Below are positions 1 to 10,551 of a DNA stretch of 64,000 nucleotides, one piece after another; within the stretch, counting starts at the first letter, position 1; every line of letters begins with the position of its first letter. The notes below the pieces were generated by a model. That model was not told the DNA's origin, ran no database searches, and saw only the letters and a list, made by a program, of their open reading frames with translations. The translations under genes and the position numbers were made by a program. Source of the stretch: Enterococcus sp. BWR-S5 (lineage in GTDB: Bacteria > Bacillota > Bacilli > Lactobacillales > Enterococcaceae); NCBI RefSeq assembly GCF_016745255.1, contig NZ_JADOEQ010000001.1, positions 186,001 through 250,000 of the forward strand. The letters are read 5' to 3'.

Positions 1-2
1 TG

Positions 3-596
3 AAAAGGCTGTGGCTTGGATTTCTTATAATGAATATCGGCAATTATTTGGTTCAGTATTTCTTTTCAGTAGGAAATCTAGGGTTAGTGAATAACATTTT
101 TTCAGATTTATTTGTGGCGGTTTTGTCGATGTATGGTATTGAACTGATTACGGAAGGCTACAAAACGAAGAAATATGGAACCCTGTTCAAAGGAATTCTA
201 TGTATTCTAAGCCCCTTGCTGCTTTCAGCGATTATCCTGCTTGCGATGACAAACGGCTCCATGTCGATTCTGATGATTGGCTATGTTTTACCATCAACTA
301 TTTTATCAGAGAATTCCATCATGGTTTATTTGGCTACCTTGCTTTATCTGTTTAGGAAGAACAGAGTGCTACAGTGCATAGCAATTGCTGTTGTGGGGGC
401 ATTGTACGCAGGAGTCAATGTCACAGCGCTGTTTACGACCAATACGCAGTGGATGATGGTTCTGGCGATTATTCCGATTGCTTTGTATAACGGTCAAAAG
501 GGAAAAGGGATGAAGCAATTTTTCTATATCTTCTATCCTGCTCATATCTGGATTTTATACATCATTGCGTCTCTGATTTACACGCATTTTTATTGA
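3..596 (+). CDS. TraX-like integral membrane protein, 5' end outside window
   Basis: The frame is open to the left edge, so the first visible Met (base 30) is probably internal and the gene is truncated by the window. The visible part is almost entirely hydrophobic, with about six membrane segments. Its C-terminus (YNGQKGKGMKQFFYIFYP, then AHIWILY) has the Lys/Gly-rich turn followed by FYIFYPAH that is characteristic of the TraX family. TraX was named for F-pilin N-acetylation, and chromosomal Firmicutes members are of unknown function. A strong terminator follows. Family call is by motif; no function is inferred. Confidence 0.75.
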   Translation, partial: KRLWLGFLIMNIGNYLVQYFFSVGNLGLVNNIFSDLFVAVLSMYGIELITEGYKTKKYGTLFKGILCILSPLLLSAIILLAMTNGSMSILMIGYVLPSTILSENSIMVYLATLLYLFRKNRVLQCIAIAVVGALYAGVNVTALFTTNTQWMMVLAIIPIALYNGQKGKGMKQFFYIFYPAHIWILYIIASLIYTHFY

Positions 597-620
597 GAGT
601 CAAGATAAGAGCGCACTGTG

Positions 621-669
621 TCAATCCTAAAGGACAGCCTTATTGGTTGTTTTTAGGATTGATTTTTTT
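621..669 (+). terminator. Rho-independent terminator after TraX-like gene
   Basis: An 11-bp stem (TCAATCCTAAA / TTTAGGATTGA) is followed by a run of T residues. Confidence 0.9.
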
Positions 670-784
670 ATAGAAATAACCGGCAAAGGAATCTGTTGCT
701 TGAGCTGGGTTGCTCAGCTTTTTTATTTGTCCTGAGGCAAATCAATGCTAGAATGAAGGTTGTATTGAGAAAAGGAGAAGAGTT

Positions 785-1549
785 ATGAAGCTGAGTATTC
801 GACATCGCTATATAAAGAAAATTCCGGTATTGGAAGTTACGCCGGAAGACACAAAAAATCAGGCGTTACCGTTGATTATTTATTATCATGGCTGGCAGTC
901 CGCCAAAGAGCTGTCCTTGACACAGGCAAGAAAGCTAGCCTCCAAAGGTTTTCGAGTGATTTTACCTGATGCGATGAATCATGGTGAACGTAAAACGGGA
1001 GCTATTTCAACGATTCCATCTATTACTTTTTGGTCAAGTATTCAATATAATCTTATTGAATTCTCCGTGTTGGTTCGATTTTTTGATCGCTTAGAGCTGA
1101 TTAAGGATGGCAAAGTTGGGGTTGGTGGCGTCTCAATGGGAGGAATCACGACTAGCGGAATACTGACTCAACATCCTGAGGTTCAGGTGGCAGTTTGTCT
1201 GATGGGAACCCCCTATCCGGTAAGATATATTCAGCGAGTAATGAAAAAGGCAGCAGAGATGTCCGTCTTTGTTCCAAAGGATTTGCCCTTGCTGCTGAGC
1301 TGGGTAGAAAAGTATGATTTATCTCAAGTACCTGAGAAGCTCGACAATCGGCCGGTTTTATTCTGGCATGGTACAGAAGATGAGAAAATTCCCTATGAAG
1401 ATATGGCTGATTTTGAACAGCTAATTGCCAACAAAGAATACAGTAAAAATGTTCAATTTCTGACAGGTACGGGTGAGGGACATCTGGTTCAAGGAGAGCT
1501 GATGGATCAGGTTACAGAATTTTTCACTCAAAAATTGATGAATCCTTGA
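785..1549 (+). CDS. Alpha/beta hydrolase, YitV-like esterase family
   Basis: A 254-residue single-domain alpha/beta hydrolase without signal peptide, so probably cytoplasmic. Visible elements in order: oxyanion-type HG at residues 35-36 (YYHGW), PDAMNHGER after the second strand, nucleophile elbow GGVSMGG with Ser117, then WHGTEDEKIP with the likely acid and GEGHLV with the likely catalytic His. This order matches small serine esterases of the prolyl-oligopeptidase/YitV type. The substrate is unknown. The start is supported by AAAGGAGAAG seven bases upstream. It stands alone between a terminator and metG. Confidence 0.8.
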   Translation: MKLSIRHRYIKKIPVLEVTPEDTKNQALPLIIYYHGWQSAKELSLTQARKLASKGFRVILPDAMNHGERKTGAISTIPSITFWSSIQYNLIEFSVLVRFFDRLELIKDGKVGVGGVSMGGITTSGILTQHPEVQVAVCLMGTPYPVRYIQRVMKKAAEMSVFVPKDLPLLLSWVEKYDLSQVPEKLDNRPVLFWHGTEDEKIPYEDMADFEQLIANKEYSKNVQFLTGTGEGHLVQGELMDQVTEFFTQKLMNP

Positions 1550-1730
1550 GATTGATGGACAAATGTATCTTTCAAGCGGTCGGACCTCTGCAAATAGAAG
1601 CATAGGGGTTCGATTTCTTTTAGAGAATCGACAGGGAACAGAGCCCATTTCAGTGACCACTGATTTTATTTTGATGTATCGACTATTTATATCGGCAACT
1701 TAGAAACTTGGAAGTGAAAACTCTTTGTAA

Positions 1731-3851
<2,121 letters not shown>

Positions 3852-3862
3852 AAATTACAGGA

Positions 3863-3896
3863 GAGAGACAAGAAATTATTGTCTCTCTTCTTTTTG
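3863..3896 (+). terminator. Terminator after metG
   Basis: An 8-bp stem AGAGAGAC / GTCTCTCT is followed by TCTTTTTG. It lies just upstream of the HIT gene's ribosome binding site, so some readthrough is possible. Confidence 0.75.
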
Positions 3897-3917
3897 CAGA
3901 AGAGGAGGAGTAGATAG

Positions 3918-4283
3918 ATGAAAGAGTGTCTTTTTTGCGACATAACTGATTTCATTCTTGAAAATGAGCTGGCAGGGGCTTTTTTTGACAAGTATCCTGT
4001 CAATGAAGGACATTTATTAGTGATTCCAAAAGTACATCGGCAAGATTTTTTTGAATTGTCATCAGAGGAAAAGAAGGCAATTGATGCGCTTTTGATAGCT
4101 GGAAAAGCTTATTTAGAGGAGCATTACAGGCCTGCTGGTTTCAATATTGGTTGTAATTGCGGGCTTGCGGCTGGTCAAAGTGTGATGCACTGCCATATTC
4201 ATTTAATTCCACGGTATGAAGGAGATATGACTGAACCAAAAGGTGGCGTTCGTGGTGTCATTCCTGAAAAGCAAAGCTATTGA
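3918..4283 (+). CDS. HIT family nucleotide-binding hydrolase
   Basis: A 121-residue histidine-triad protein. The triad is HCHIH followed by LIPR at residues 91-99, near the C-terminus as in the family, and N-terminal Cys4 and Cys7 (CLFC) resemble the metal-binding start of many HIT proteins. HIT proteins hydrolyse nucleoside phosphoramidates or dinucleotides; the exact substrate cannot be read here. The start follows GAGGAGGAGTAG. It may be cotranscribed with metG through a short intergenic hairpin and is closed by its own terminator. Confidence 0.88.
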   Translation: MKECLFCDITDFILENELAGAFFDKYPVNEGHLLVIPKVHRQDFFELSSEEKKAIDALLIAGKAYLEEHYRPAGFNIGCNCGLAAGQSVMHCHIHLIPRYEGDMTEPKGGVRGVIPEKQSY

Positions 4284-4292
4284 ATGAGGAAT

Positions 4293-4338
4293 AGAAGAAG
4301 CTATGCAGTAGATGAAAATCTGCTGCATAGCTTCTTTA
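4293..4338. terminator. Bidirectional terminator between convergent genes
   Basis: A 13-bp stem AGAAGCTATGCAG / CTGCATAGCTTCT between the HIT gene and the minus-strand operon, with T-rich sequence on one side and A-rich on the other. Confidence 0.8.
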
Positions 4339-4339
4339 G

Positions 4340-4606
4340 TTACATATCTTCAAAAATCATTTTATAGTTGATAACAAGTCGGCTGTTATACTTTTCTCTA
4401 CTGGCAATCGTCAGTTCATGACAACCAGAGATATCAATTAGACAGCTATTCGTATATTTTTTCAAAAGAATCCCCTGAAGAGAAGAGTGAAGCAGTTCAG
4501 AGTAAAAGGAGAGCGTCTGCCCTTCAGAAAATCGTTGGTTGACAGATGTTTCTTGGTATAGGGAAAAAGATGTTTTCCCCGGATTATTTTTTACAAAAGG
4601 CTTCAT
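4340..4606 (-). CDS. Hypothetical 88-residue protein, second gene of a two-gene operon
   Basis: I do not recognise the family. It is a soluble, mixed-composition protein without signal peptide or membrane segment. The coding call rests on a strong ribosome binding site (GAGGAGG, 10 bases before ATG), a 4-base ATGA overlap with the preceding gene, and a terminator directly after the stop. Translational coupling suggests that the two products act together. Confidence 0.7.
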   Translation of the reverse strand: MKPFVKNNPGKTSFSLYQETSVNQRFSEGQTLSFYSELLHSSLQGILLKKYTNSCLIDISGCHELTIASREKYNSRLVINYKMIFEDM

Positions 4607-4845
4607 TGTTTTGCTTCCTCCTCTTTTTTTAAAGTGATGATTTGCTGAATCTTAGTTGTATTCGTCGAAAACTCCGTTTGCATCGCTGCAAATTGTTGAC
4701 AGTAGCTGCAGTCTTCAACTGTCCCAGTCTCATGTGTCAGCTGCTCACGATGAAATAAAATCAAATCAGAGCATTGACGGGCCAGAAGAATCTGTCTGGA
4801 GCGAACATGATGTAATGCTTCTTTCCCTAGATTTGTAAACGACAT
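4603..4845 (-). CDS. Hypothetical 80-residue protein with CxxC, first gene of a two-gene operon
   Basis: Unrecognised small soluble protein, mostly helical by composition. It has CSYC (a CxxC) near the middle and a Lys/Glu-rich C-terminus. The start has a perfect AAAGGAGG upstream. It is translationally coupled to the 88-residue downstream gene. A minus-strand promoter with a good -10 (4960-4955) but poor -35, preceded by a phased direct repeat (4987-5007), suggests activator-dependent expression. Confidence 0.7.
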   Translation of the reverse strand: MSFTNLGKEALHHVRSRQILLARQCSDLILFHREQLTHETGTVEDCSYCQQFAAMQTEFSTNTTKIQQIITLKKEEEAKQ

Positions 4846-4954
4846 GTTATCCCTCCTTTAGTGATTCAAAAGAGTATCTGATGCTTCGTCTATCGGTTGT
4901 TAAAACAGCAATAAGGCACATGATAAAGCAATCTTTTTGATATCCTTCTTTCTT

Positions 4955-5007
4955 ATTATACGACGATATAGAGAGTAGTCAGAGAGAATCTTAATAAAAT
5001 CTTAATC
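4955..5007 (-). promoter_or_regulatory. Minus-strand promoter with an OmpR-type direct repeat
   Basis: On the minus strand the order is: direct repeat ATTAAG-N5-ATTAAG (within 5007-4987, 11-bp period), then a weak -35 region (about 4983-4977), then TATAAT at 4960-4955. An 11-bp-phased repeat just upstream of a poor -35 is typical for OmpR/PhoB-family response regulators; CiaR-type boxes have this spacing. Which regulator acts is not known. Confidence 0.5.
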
Positions 5008-5197
5008 TTTTGCTACTCCTGTTTAGAGCTTTAAATGGTTGCAACAACGCGTTTTGCTGCGAAAAAAGTATTTCTTAAAACTGAATTTAGATTTCACATT
5101 TTTAGCAGTGACAAACGAAGGGCTTATAAGTGTTTTCCTGTTTGCTTATTCTAAGACAACTGATTACTGGAACAGATTGATTCTCACAATAAAATAA

Positions 5198-5267
5198 TGT
5201 AAGCGGTTGAAAAGGTGTTGACATCTTATTTTTTTGCGCTTATAATCAAATCACGTTAACCGGTTAA
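5198..5267 (+). promoter_or_regulatory. Promoter, cre-like site and LacI-type operator of the PTS/MupG operon
   Basis: TTGACA (5218-5223), 17-base spacer, TATAAT (5241-5246). Just downstream is the perfect 12-bp palindrome TTAACCGGTTAA (5256-5267), a LacI/GalR-type operator that could be bound by the regulator at 9331. Upstream, TGTAAGCGGTTGAA (5198-5211) matches the CcpA cre consensus at about 12 of 14 positions. The rest of the 447-base gap (4846-5292) shows only the minus-strand promoter already listed. Confidence 0.8.
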
Positions 5268-5292
5268 TATAAATAGATTAGGAGGATTTAAA

Positions 5293-6585
5293 ATGAAAAA
5301 GATCATTGATTTATTGGATCGAAAGTTTGTCCCGATTGCGTCAAAAATTGGTTCTCAAAGGCATTTAGTTGCTGTTCGAGATGGGTTTGTTGTAATCATG
5401 CCGCTGATGATTGTTGGCTCGCTTGCTGTACTTATCAATAATTTACCAATCGATGCTTATCAAAACTTGATGAATTCGATTTTTGATGGAGATGGTTGGA
5501 AAAACTTTGCCAGCTATATTTCACAAGGGGCCTTCAATGTGATGTCATTGATTGTTGTCTATACAGTTTCTTCCGCTTTAGCTAAGTCTTACAGTAAAGA
5601 CGGTGTAACTGCAGGTGCCATCTCATTAGCTTCACTTGTTACAATCATGGCTTCATTCTCAACGGAAGATGGCGCGACATCAGGTTTGCCATTTGCTTGG
5701 ATGGGGGCACAAGGATTGTTTATTGCAATTTTTGTTGCATTGATTGCTACAGAGATTTTCGTAAGATTATCAAGTAATAAAAAGCTAGTTATCACAATGC
5801 CTGAGGGTGTACCACCGGCTGTAGCTAAATCATTCTCATCATTGATGCCAGGTATGCTGACAATCATCTTCTTTGCACTTATTCGTGTGTTATTCAATGT
5901 TGCAGGTGTAGAAAGCATTCATCAATCCTTTTATGACTTACTGCAAGCGCCAATTGTAAAGATGGCGAATACATTGCCAACTGCATTACTAATCGTATTT
6001 TTAAATCATTTGTTCTGGTTCTTCGGATTGAATGGTGGTAGTATTCTTGAGCCAATTATGCAAAGTGTTTACTTACCTGCTATCGATCAAAATATTGCGG
6101 CGTTGGAAAAAGGGCTGGATATTCCAAATATCGTGACGAAACCATTCTTTGATTCATTTGTTTACTTAGGTGGAACAGGTGCTACTTTAGCGTTAGTAGT
6201 CAGTGTTTTGTTGTTCACTCGAAAAAATAAACCGTATAAGGTTGTTTCTGAACTGTCTTTAGCACCGAGCTTATTCAATATCAACGAGCCTGTGATGTTT
6301 GGTTTCCCAATCGTATTGAATCCGTTGCTATTCATTCCATTCTTATTGGTTCCAATGATATTGACAGTAATCTCTTATGTTGCAATCAGCACTGGGCTTG
6401 TGCCAAAAACAATCGTACTGGTTCCATGGACGACGCCACCTGTTATCGGAGGTTTCCTAGCAACAGGTTCATGGCGCGGCGGTGCATTGGCACTTGTTAA
6501 CTTTGTTATTGCGGTCGTTCTCTATATGCCGTTTCTAAAAGCAGCTGAAAAACAATTTTTACAATCAAGTGAGGGGGAACAGTAA
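5293..6585 (+). CDS. PTS sugar transporter, EIIC component (lactose/cellobiose family)
   Basis: A 430-residue polytopic membrane protein of the CelB/LacE-type EIIC family. It begins with the amphipathic helix MKKIIDLLDRKFVPIA typical of these permeases, and carries the conserved GLNGGSILEPI and INEPVMFGFPIVLNP segments that form the sugar site. It imports and, with EIIA/EIIB encoded elsewhere, phosphorylates a sugar. No EIIA or EIIB gene is adjacent. The stop directly abuts the ATG of the MupG-like gene. Given that neighbour the cargo could be a muramyl or other glycoside, but this is inference. Confidence 0.9.
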   Translation: MKKIIDLLDRKFVPIASKIGSQRHLVAVRDGFVVIMPLMIVGSLAVLINNLPIDAYQNLMNSIFDGDGWKNFASYISQGAFNVMSLIVVYTVSSALAKSYSKDGVTAGAISLASLVTIMASFSTEDGATSGLPFAWMGAQGLFIAIFVALIATEIFVRLSSNKKLVITMPEGVPPAVAKSFSSLMPGMLTIIFFALIRVLFNVAGVESIHQSFYDLLQAPIVKMANTLPTALLIVFLNHLFWFFGLNGGSILEPIMQSVYLPAIDQNIAALEKGLDIPNIVTKPFFDSFVYLGGTGATLALVVSVLLFTRKNKPYKVVSELSLAPSLFNINEPVMFGFPIVLNPLLFIPFLLVPMILTVISYVAISTGLVPKTIVLVPWTTPPVIGGFLATGSWRGGALALVNFVIAVVLYMPFLKAAEKQFLQSSEGEQ

Positions 6586-7686
6586 ATGACTAGAGGGCTT
6601 GGCTTTTCTATCTATCCTGAAAAGACTCGCGCAGAGGAGGACATGGCGTATATTCGATTGGCCGCAGCGTATGGCTTTAAAAGAATGTTCACCTGCTTTC
6701 TTTCCGTAGAGCTTACAAAAAATGAACTTATAGAAAAATACAAGCCATTGATAGGTCTGGCAAAAACATTGGGTATCGACACCTACCTTGATGTATACCC
6801 GTCGTTCTTCACTAATATGGGCATAGCTCTAGATGATTTGTCATTCTTTAACGAACTGGGGGCGGCGGGTTTTCGTTTGGATCGCAGCTTTTCCGGTTCA
6901 GAGGAAAGCTTAATGACCTACAATCCGGAAGGGCTGATTATTGAGGTAAACATAAGTAACGATACAAGCTATGTAGAGAATATTTTGGATTTTCAACCGA
7001 ACAAAGATTGCTTGGTTGGTTGTCATAATTTTTATCCGCAACGTTATTCTGGCTTAAAGGAAGAGTATTTTATTCAGGCAACTAAACGCTATAAAGACCT
7101 AGGCCTGCATACTGCCGCCTTTGTCAGTAGTCAAACGGGTAATATCGGACCTTGGGATGTGTCAGAAGGGCAGCCAACATTAGAAAGGGATCGTCATTTG
7201 CCGATTGATCTTCAGGCGCGGGCCATGTGGGCGTGTGCAGATATTGATGACATCATCATCGGCAATGCTTATGCGACAGAAACAGAGCTGAAGCAGCTTT
7301 CAGAAATCCAGCCTTATGTAGTCAATTTTTCAATCAACCAAGTAGACACGCTATCCGAAATAGAAGCAAAAATTTGTTTTGATGAGCTGCATTTTCAACG
7401 AGGAGATATTTCCAGCTATATGGTGCGGTCGACGGCTTCCAGATCCAAGTACAAAGGACATATAATCGAGGCAAGACCGGCAGATAAAACAATCAGAGTT
7501 GGAGATGTATTGGTTGCCAATGAAAGCTATGGCATTTATGCGGGTGAGCTGCAGATTGCGTTAGAAGAAAGAGAAAATGATGGTGTTTGGAATGTTGTTG
7601 GATCGATTCCGAAAGAAGAACACTTTATGTTGCCATACATCACACCATGGAAAAAATTCATTTTTAGAAAAGAAGGGATCTTGTGA
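6586..7686 (+). CDS. MupG/DUF871-family phospho-glycosidase-like protein
   Basis: A 366-residue protein with the family start LGFSIYPEKT and a TIM-barrel-like pattern (TCFLSVEL, DVYPSFF, RLDRSFSG, GCHNFYPQRYSG). The characterised family member is MupG, a 6-phospho-N-acetylmuramidase that splits MurNAc-6P-GlcNAc after PTS uptake; others are annotated as outer-surface proteins. The C-terminal ~110 residues form the small beta domain of the family. It has no signal peptide, so it is cytoplasmic. The gene starts immediately after the EIIC stop and overlaps the next gene by 4 bases, so the operon is tightly coupled. The exact substrate is uncertain. Confidence 0.85.
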   Translation: MTRGLGFSIYPEKTRAEEDMAYIRLAAAYGFKRMFTCFLSVELTKNELIEKYKPLIGLAKTLGIDTYLDVYPSFFTNMGIALDDLSFFNELGAAGFRLDRSFSGSEESLMTYNPEGLIIEVNISNDTSYVENILDFQPNKDCLVGCHNFYPQRYSGLKEEYFIQATKRYKDLGLHTAAFVSSQTGNIGPWDVSEGQPTLERDRHLPIDLQARAMWACADIDDIIIGNAYATETELKQLSEIQPYVVNFSINQVDTLSEIEAKICFDELHFQRGDISSYMVRSTASRSKYKGHIIEARPADKTIRVGDVLVANESYGIYAGELQIALEERENDGVWNVVGSIPKEEHFMLPYITPWKKFIFRKEGIL

Positions 7687-8762
7687 GAACACCGGCATTG
7701 CTCGTAGATAAACAAGTGGCTTTGAAGAATATTCAAGTCATGCAGGAAAAAGTTGATCAGAAAAATCACATCTTGCTAAGACCTCATATCAAAACCCATA
7801 AGACACCTGAATTTGCCATCAAGCAAAACCAGCTAGGCAAGTCCGGCATCACCTGTGCGAAATTAAGTGAGGCAGAGGTGATGATTCAACATGGGGTTCG
7901 AGATATCTTTCTAGCATATCCACTTGTTGATAGAGAGAAAATCCGTCACTCACTGCGACTCGCTGAACAGATTGATCGTTGGATTTATAGTATCGACACC
8001 TATGAGGGCGCACAGTTATTATCGGAGGAAGCCGTGGAGGCTGGCCGATTGGCAGAAGTCAGAGTTGAAATAGATACTGGTTTATTTCGCTCTGGATTAG
8101 CACTGGAGGAAGCGGTCGACGCGATAGATAGGTTCAATAAGCTTCCAGGTTTGCAAATCACAGGGATATATACCTACCGAGGTTCAAAGGCACGTACTGG
8201 AGAAGTAGTCAAAGATACTTTTCATGCTGGTGTTGAAGAGGCAGGGCTGATGGTCGATTTAGCTGAAAAGCTAAGAGAACAGGGACTGCCAATCAAGGAT
8301 ATCAGTGTAGGCTCTACACCAACCTTGGAAGGTGTATTAGCTGTAGAAGGAATCACAGAAGTCCGACCAGGAACCTATATTTTTAATGATGCGATGCAGG
8401 TCGCTTATGGCGTTTGTTCCATAGAAGAATGTGCCGCAGCTGTTCTAGTGACGATTGTAAGTATTCATGGAGATCGTGCAGTAGTTGATGGCGGAAGCAA
8501 AAGCTTTGCGACCGATGTTCAGCCAACAGGAGGTATCGTTCCAATCAATGGCTTTGGTATCGTCAAAGGACATCCGGCAATCGTTTTTGAACGAATGAAC
8601 GAAGAGCATGGCGTGCTTCAATTAAATGGTGAGTCGCTTGCCATTGGTGAGACGTTGGAAATTATCCCTAATCATATTTGCAGTACAGTCAATTTATATG
8701 ACTATTACTATTTTCGAGATGGAGAGCAAGTAGCAGTCAGCGCTCGAGGAAAAACGCAATAA
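7683..8762 (+). CDS. D-serine/D-threonine lyase-like PLP enzyme (DSD1/alanine racemase fold)
   Basis: A 359-residue fold-type III PLP enzyme. The PLP-lysine motif RPHIKTHK is at residues 33-40 (probable Schiff-base Lys37). The C-terminal metal ligand pair HxC (His331, Cys333, in HICSTVNLYD) is diagnostic for the eukaryotic-type D-serine dehydratase / D-threonine aldolase family. DTGLFRSG and GSTPT are the usual cofactor-contact loops. The start is GTG, overlapping the previous stop (GTGA), with AAGAAGGG upstream. D-serine dehydratases release 2-aminoacrylate, which fits the RidA gene that follows. Confidence 0.85.
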   Translation: MRTPALLVDKQVALKNIQVMQEKVDQKNHILLRPHIKTHKTPEFAIKQNQLGKSGITCAKLSEAEVMIQHGVRDIFLAYPLVDREKIRHSLRLAEQIDRWIYSIDTYEGAQLLSEEAVEAGRLAEVRVEIDTGLFRSGLALEEAVDAIDRFNKLPGLQITGIYTYRGSKARTGEVVKDTFHAGVEEAGLMVDLAEKLREQGLPIKDISVGSTPTLEGVLAVEGITEVRPGTYIFNDAMQVAYGVCSIEECAAAVLVTIVSIHGDRAVVDGGSKSFATDVQPTGGIVPINGFGIVKGHPAIVFERMNEEHGVLQLNGESLAIGETLEIIPNHICSTVNLYDYYYFRDGEQVAVSARGKTQ

Positions 8763-8779
8763 AAAGCAGGAGGACAATC

Positions 8780-9241
8780 ATGGGAATCATTGAAGAAAAA
8801 CTGAAAAAAATGGGGATCGAACTGGAAACAGTGCCGACACCTGTAGCAGAATATGTACCATCAAAACGAGTTGGAAACCTTGTTTACACTTCAGGGTGCG
8901 ATTGTAGAAAAAATGGGCAGCTGATACTTAAAGGCAAGCTAGGTAAAGAGCTAGATGTCGCACAAGGAAAAGAAGCGGCAAAACAAGTTGTTGTCAACAT
9001 TCTGGCAGTCCTACAAAAAGAACTGGGTAGCTTGGACGAGGTCAAGCAGGTTGTAAAAATGCTGGCATTTGTTAACTCAACAGACGAGTTTGTTGAACAG
9101 CCTTACGTGATTAATGGTGCTTCAGAATTTTTAGTCGAGGTATTTGGCGAAAAAGGTCGTCATGCACGCTCTGCCATTGGGACGAACACATTGCCATTTG
9201 ATACACCTGTAGAAATCGAACTGATCGTTGAAATAAATTAG
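8780..9241 (+). CDS. RidA/YjgF-family enamine/imine deaminase
   Basis: A 153-residue Rid-superfamily protein, longer than archetypal RidA (about 125-130) by an N-terminal extension. It carries GRHARSAIG with the substrate-binding Arg130 and LPFDTPVEIELIVEI at the C-terminus, as in active Rid deaminases. It is expected to hydrolyse reactive enamines such as 2-aminoacrylate to keto acid and ammonia. It follows the DSD1-like lyase by 17 bases with an AGGAGG site, so it plausibly scavenges that enzyme's product. Confidence 0.88.
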   Translation: MGIIEEKLKKMGIELETVPTPVAEYVPSKRVGNLVYTSGCDCRKNGQLILKGKLGKELDVAQGKEAAKQVVVNILAVLQKELGSLDEVKQVVKMLAFVNSTDEFVEQPYVINGASEFLVEVFGEKGRHARSAIGTNTLPFDTPVEIELIVEIN

Positions 9242-9330
9242 TGGATATAGCTGTTCCTCTTCTCAAGAGATCGTTCCTTTTGTATAATTGACAGGGACAT
9301 GCAAATGCTGAAGAAGGAGGGGGAACAGGT

Positions 9331-10326
9331 ATGAGTCGGGTGACAATCAAAGATATTGCGGAGCAGGCGGGCGTTTCCAAAACAATTGTTTCCCATTACT
9401 TAAACAATAATTTTAAATTTATGAGTGAAGAAACAAAAAATAGAATCGCTCAAATCGTGAAGGAAACGAACTACATTCCCAGAAATAGTGCGAGGAATTT
9501 GAAGTTCAAAAAAGTGAAGGTAATCAATATCATTGTGGCGAATATCTCAAGTTCGTTCTCTACCAATGTAATCAAGTATATCGATCGCAAAATCAGTTCA
9601 CCGTCTGTTCAGGTAATCGTTTCTTATTCAGATGATGATGGTGAAAAAGAAAAGAATTTGATCGAGCAGGCAATTGCTTCGGATGTGGATGGTATCGTAT
9701 TGTTTCCTACAGGGACAAATACTGAGTATTATCGCATGCTTGATGAAAAAAAAGTGCCAATCGTTTATGTCGATCGAATTCCGTTAAATGTTGAAAATTA
9801 TTTCTGTGTTCTTTTGGACAATCAGGCAGCAATGGCAGAGGCGGTTCGGGTCTTGACTGATCGTGGTCATAAACAGCTTGCATATCTTAGCTTGCCTTTT
9901 CAAGAGGAAGTGACACCAAGAACAGAAAGACTGGAGGCTTTTCAGGATGCTGTTGCTGATTTGAAAGGTGTTCTGCCAAGTATTCTCTCTGGTTCAGAAG
10001 AAAGTCTCGGCGGAAAAATCGAAACGATGTTAAAGAGCAGCAGCTATGCACCAACGGCTTTTATTGCCTCTAATGACACTTGCTTGGAAAGTCTGTTGCG
10101 CGTGTACAAACAAACGGGCAAAACTAAAAAGATAGATATCATCTCTATTGATGGCTATGAGCTGTACATGATTTTGGATCAGATCATTTTGACGATTGAA
10201 CACCCTATTCAGGAAATTTGTGAGCGTATCTTAGCTTGCTTGGATATCGAGGCAGACAACATAGAGAAACAACTGGCTAAAGGAAAACAAGTCTTCAGAT
10301 TTGAGCCGGTATTCATTTCTTCTTAA
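9331..10326 (+). CDS. LacI/GalR-family transcriptional regulator
   Basis: A 331-residue regulator with an N-terminal helix-turn-helix (VTIKDIAEQAGVSKTIVSHY) and hinge helix, followed by a periplasmic-binding-protein-like effector domain (DVDGIVLFPTG, FIASNDTCLES). It ends the locus and most likely recognises the TTAACCGGTTAA palindrome ahead of the EIIC gene. The start follows AGAAGGAGGGGG. A TATAAT at 9283-9288 suggests some independent transcription. The effector may be the imported phospho-sugar; this is inferred. Confidence 0.92.
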   Translation: MSRVTIKDIAEQAGVSKTIVSHYLNNNFKFMSEETKNRIAQIVKETNYIPRNSARNLKFKKVKVINIIVANISSSFSTNVIKYIDRKISSPSVQVIVSYSDDDGEKEKNLIEQAIASDVDGIVLFPTGTNTEYYRMLDEKKVPIVYVDRIPLNVENYFCVLLDNQAAMAEAVRVLTDRGHKQLAYLSLPFQEEVTPRTERLEAFQDAVADLKGVLPSILSGSEESLGGKIETMLKSSSYAPTAFIASNDTCLESLLRVYKQTGKTKKIDIISIDGYELYMILDQIILTIEHPIQEICERILACLDIEADNIEKQLAKGKQVFRFEPVFISS

Positions 10327-10396
10327 TAAAGTTGATTACATGACATCTGTTTCATGTGACCATATATTCTCCTATAAACTCCGTTCAAAAAAGAGA

Positions 10397-10445
10397 ACGA
10401 AAGAAACGAAATCGGTTGAGGCTGATTTCGTTTCTTTCGTTTTTA
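10397..10445 (+). terminator. Terminator of the PTS/MupG locus
   Basis: A 17-bp perfect stem (10397-10413 with 10424-10440) with a 10-base loop and trailing TTTT. Confidence 0.95.
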
Positions 10446-10551
10446 GGGCTAGAAGCCTTGAGCATTATAGAAAGTCGTTATTGATTATTTTTAACAAAAT
10501 TTTTCTGCTGGTTCATATCTTTGAGAGCAATCAAGACTGCTATATTTTTGG

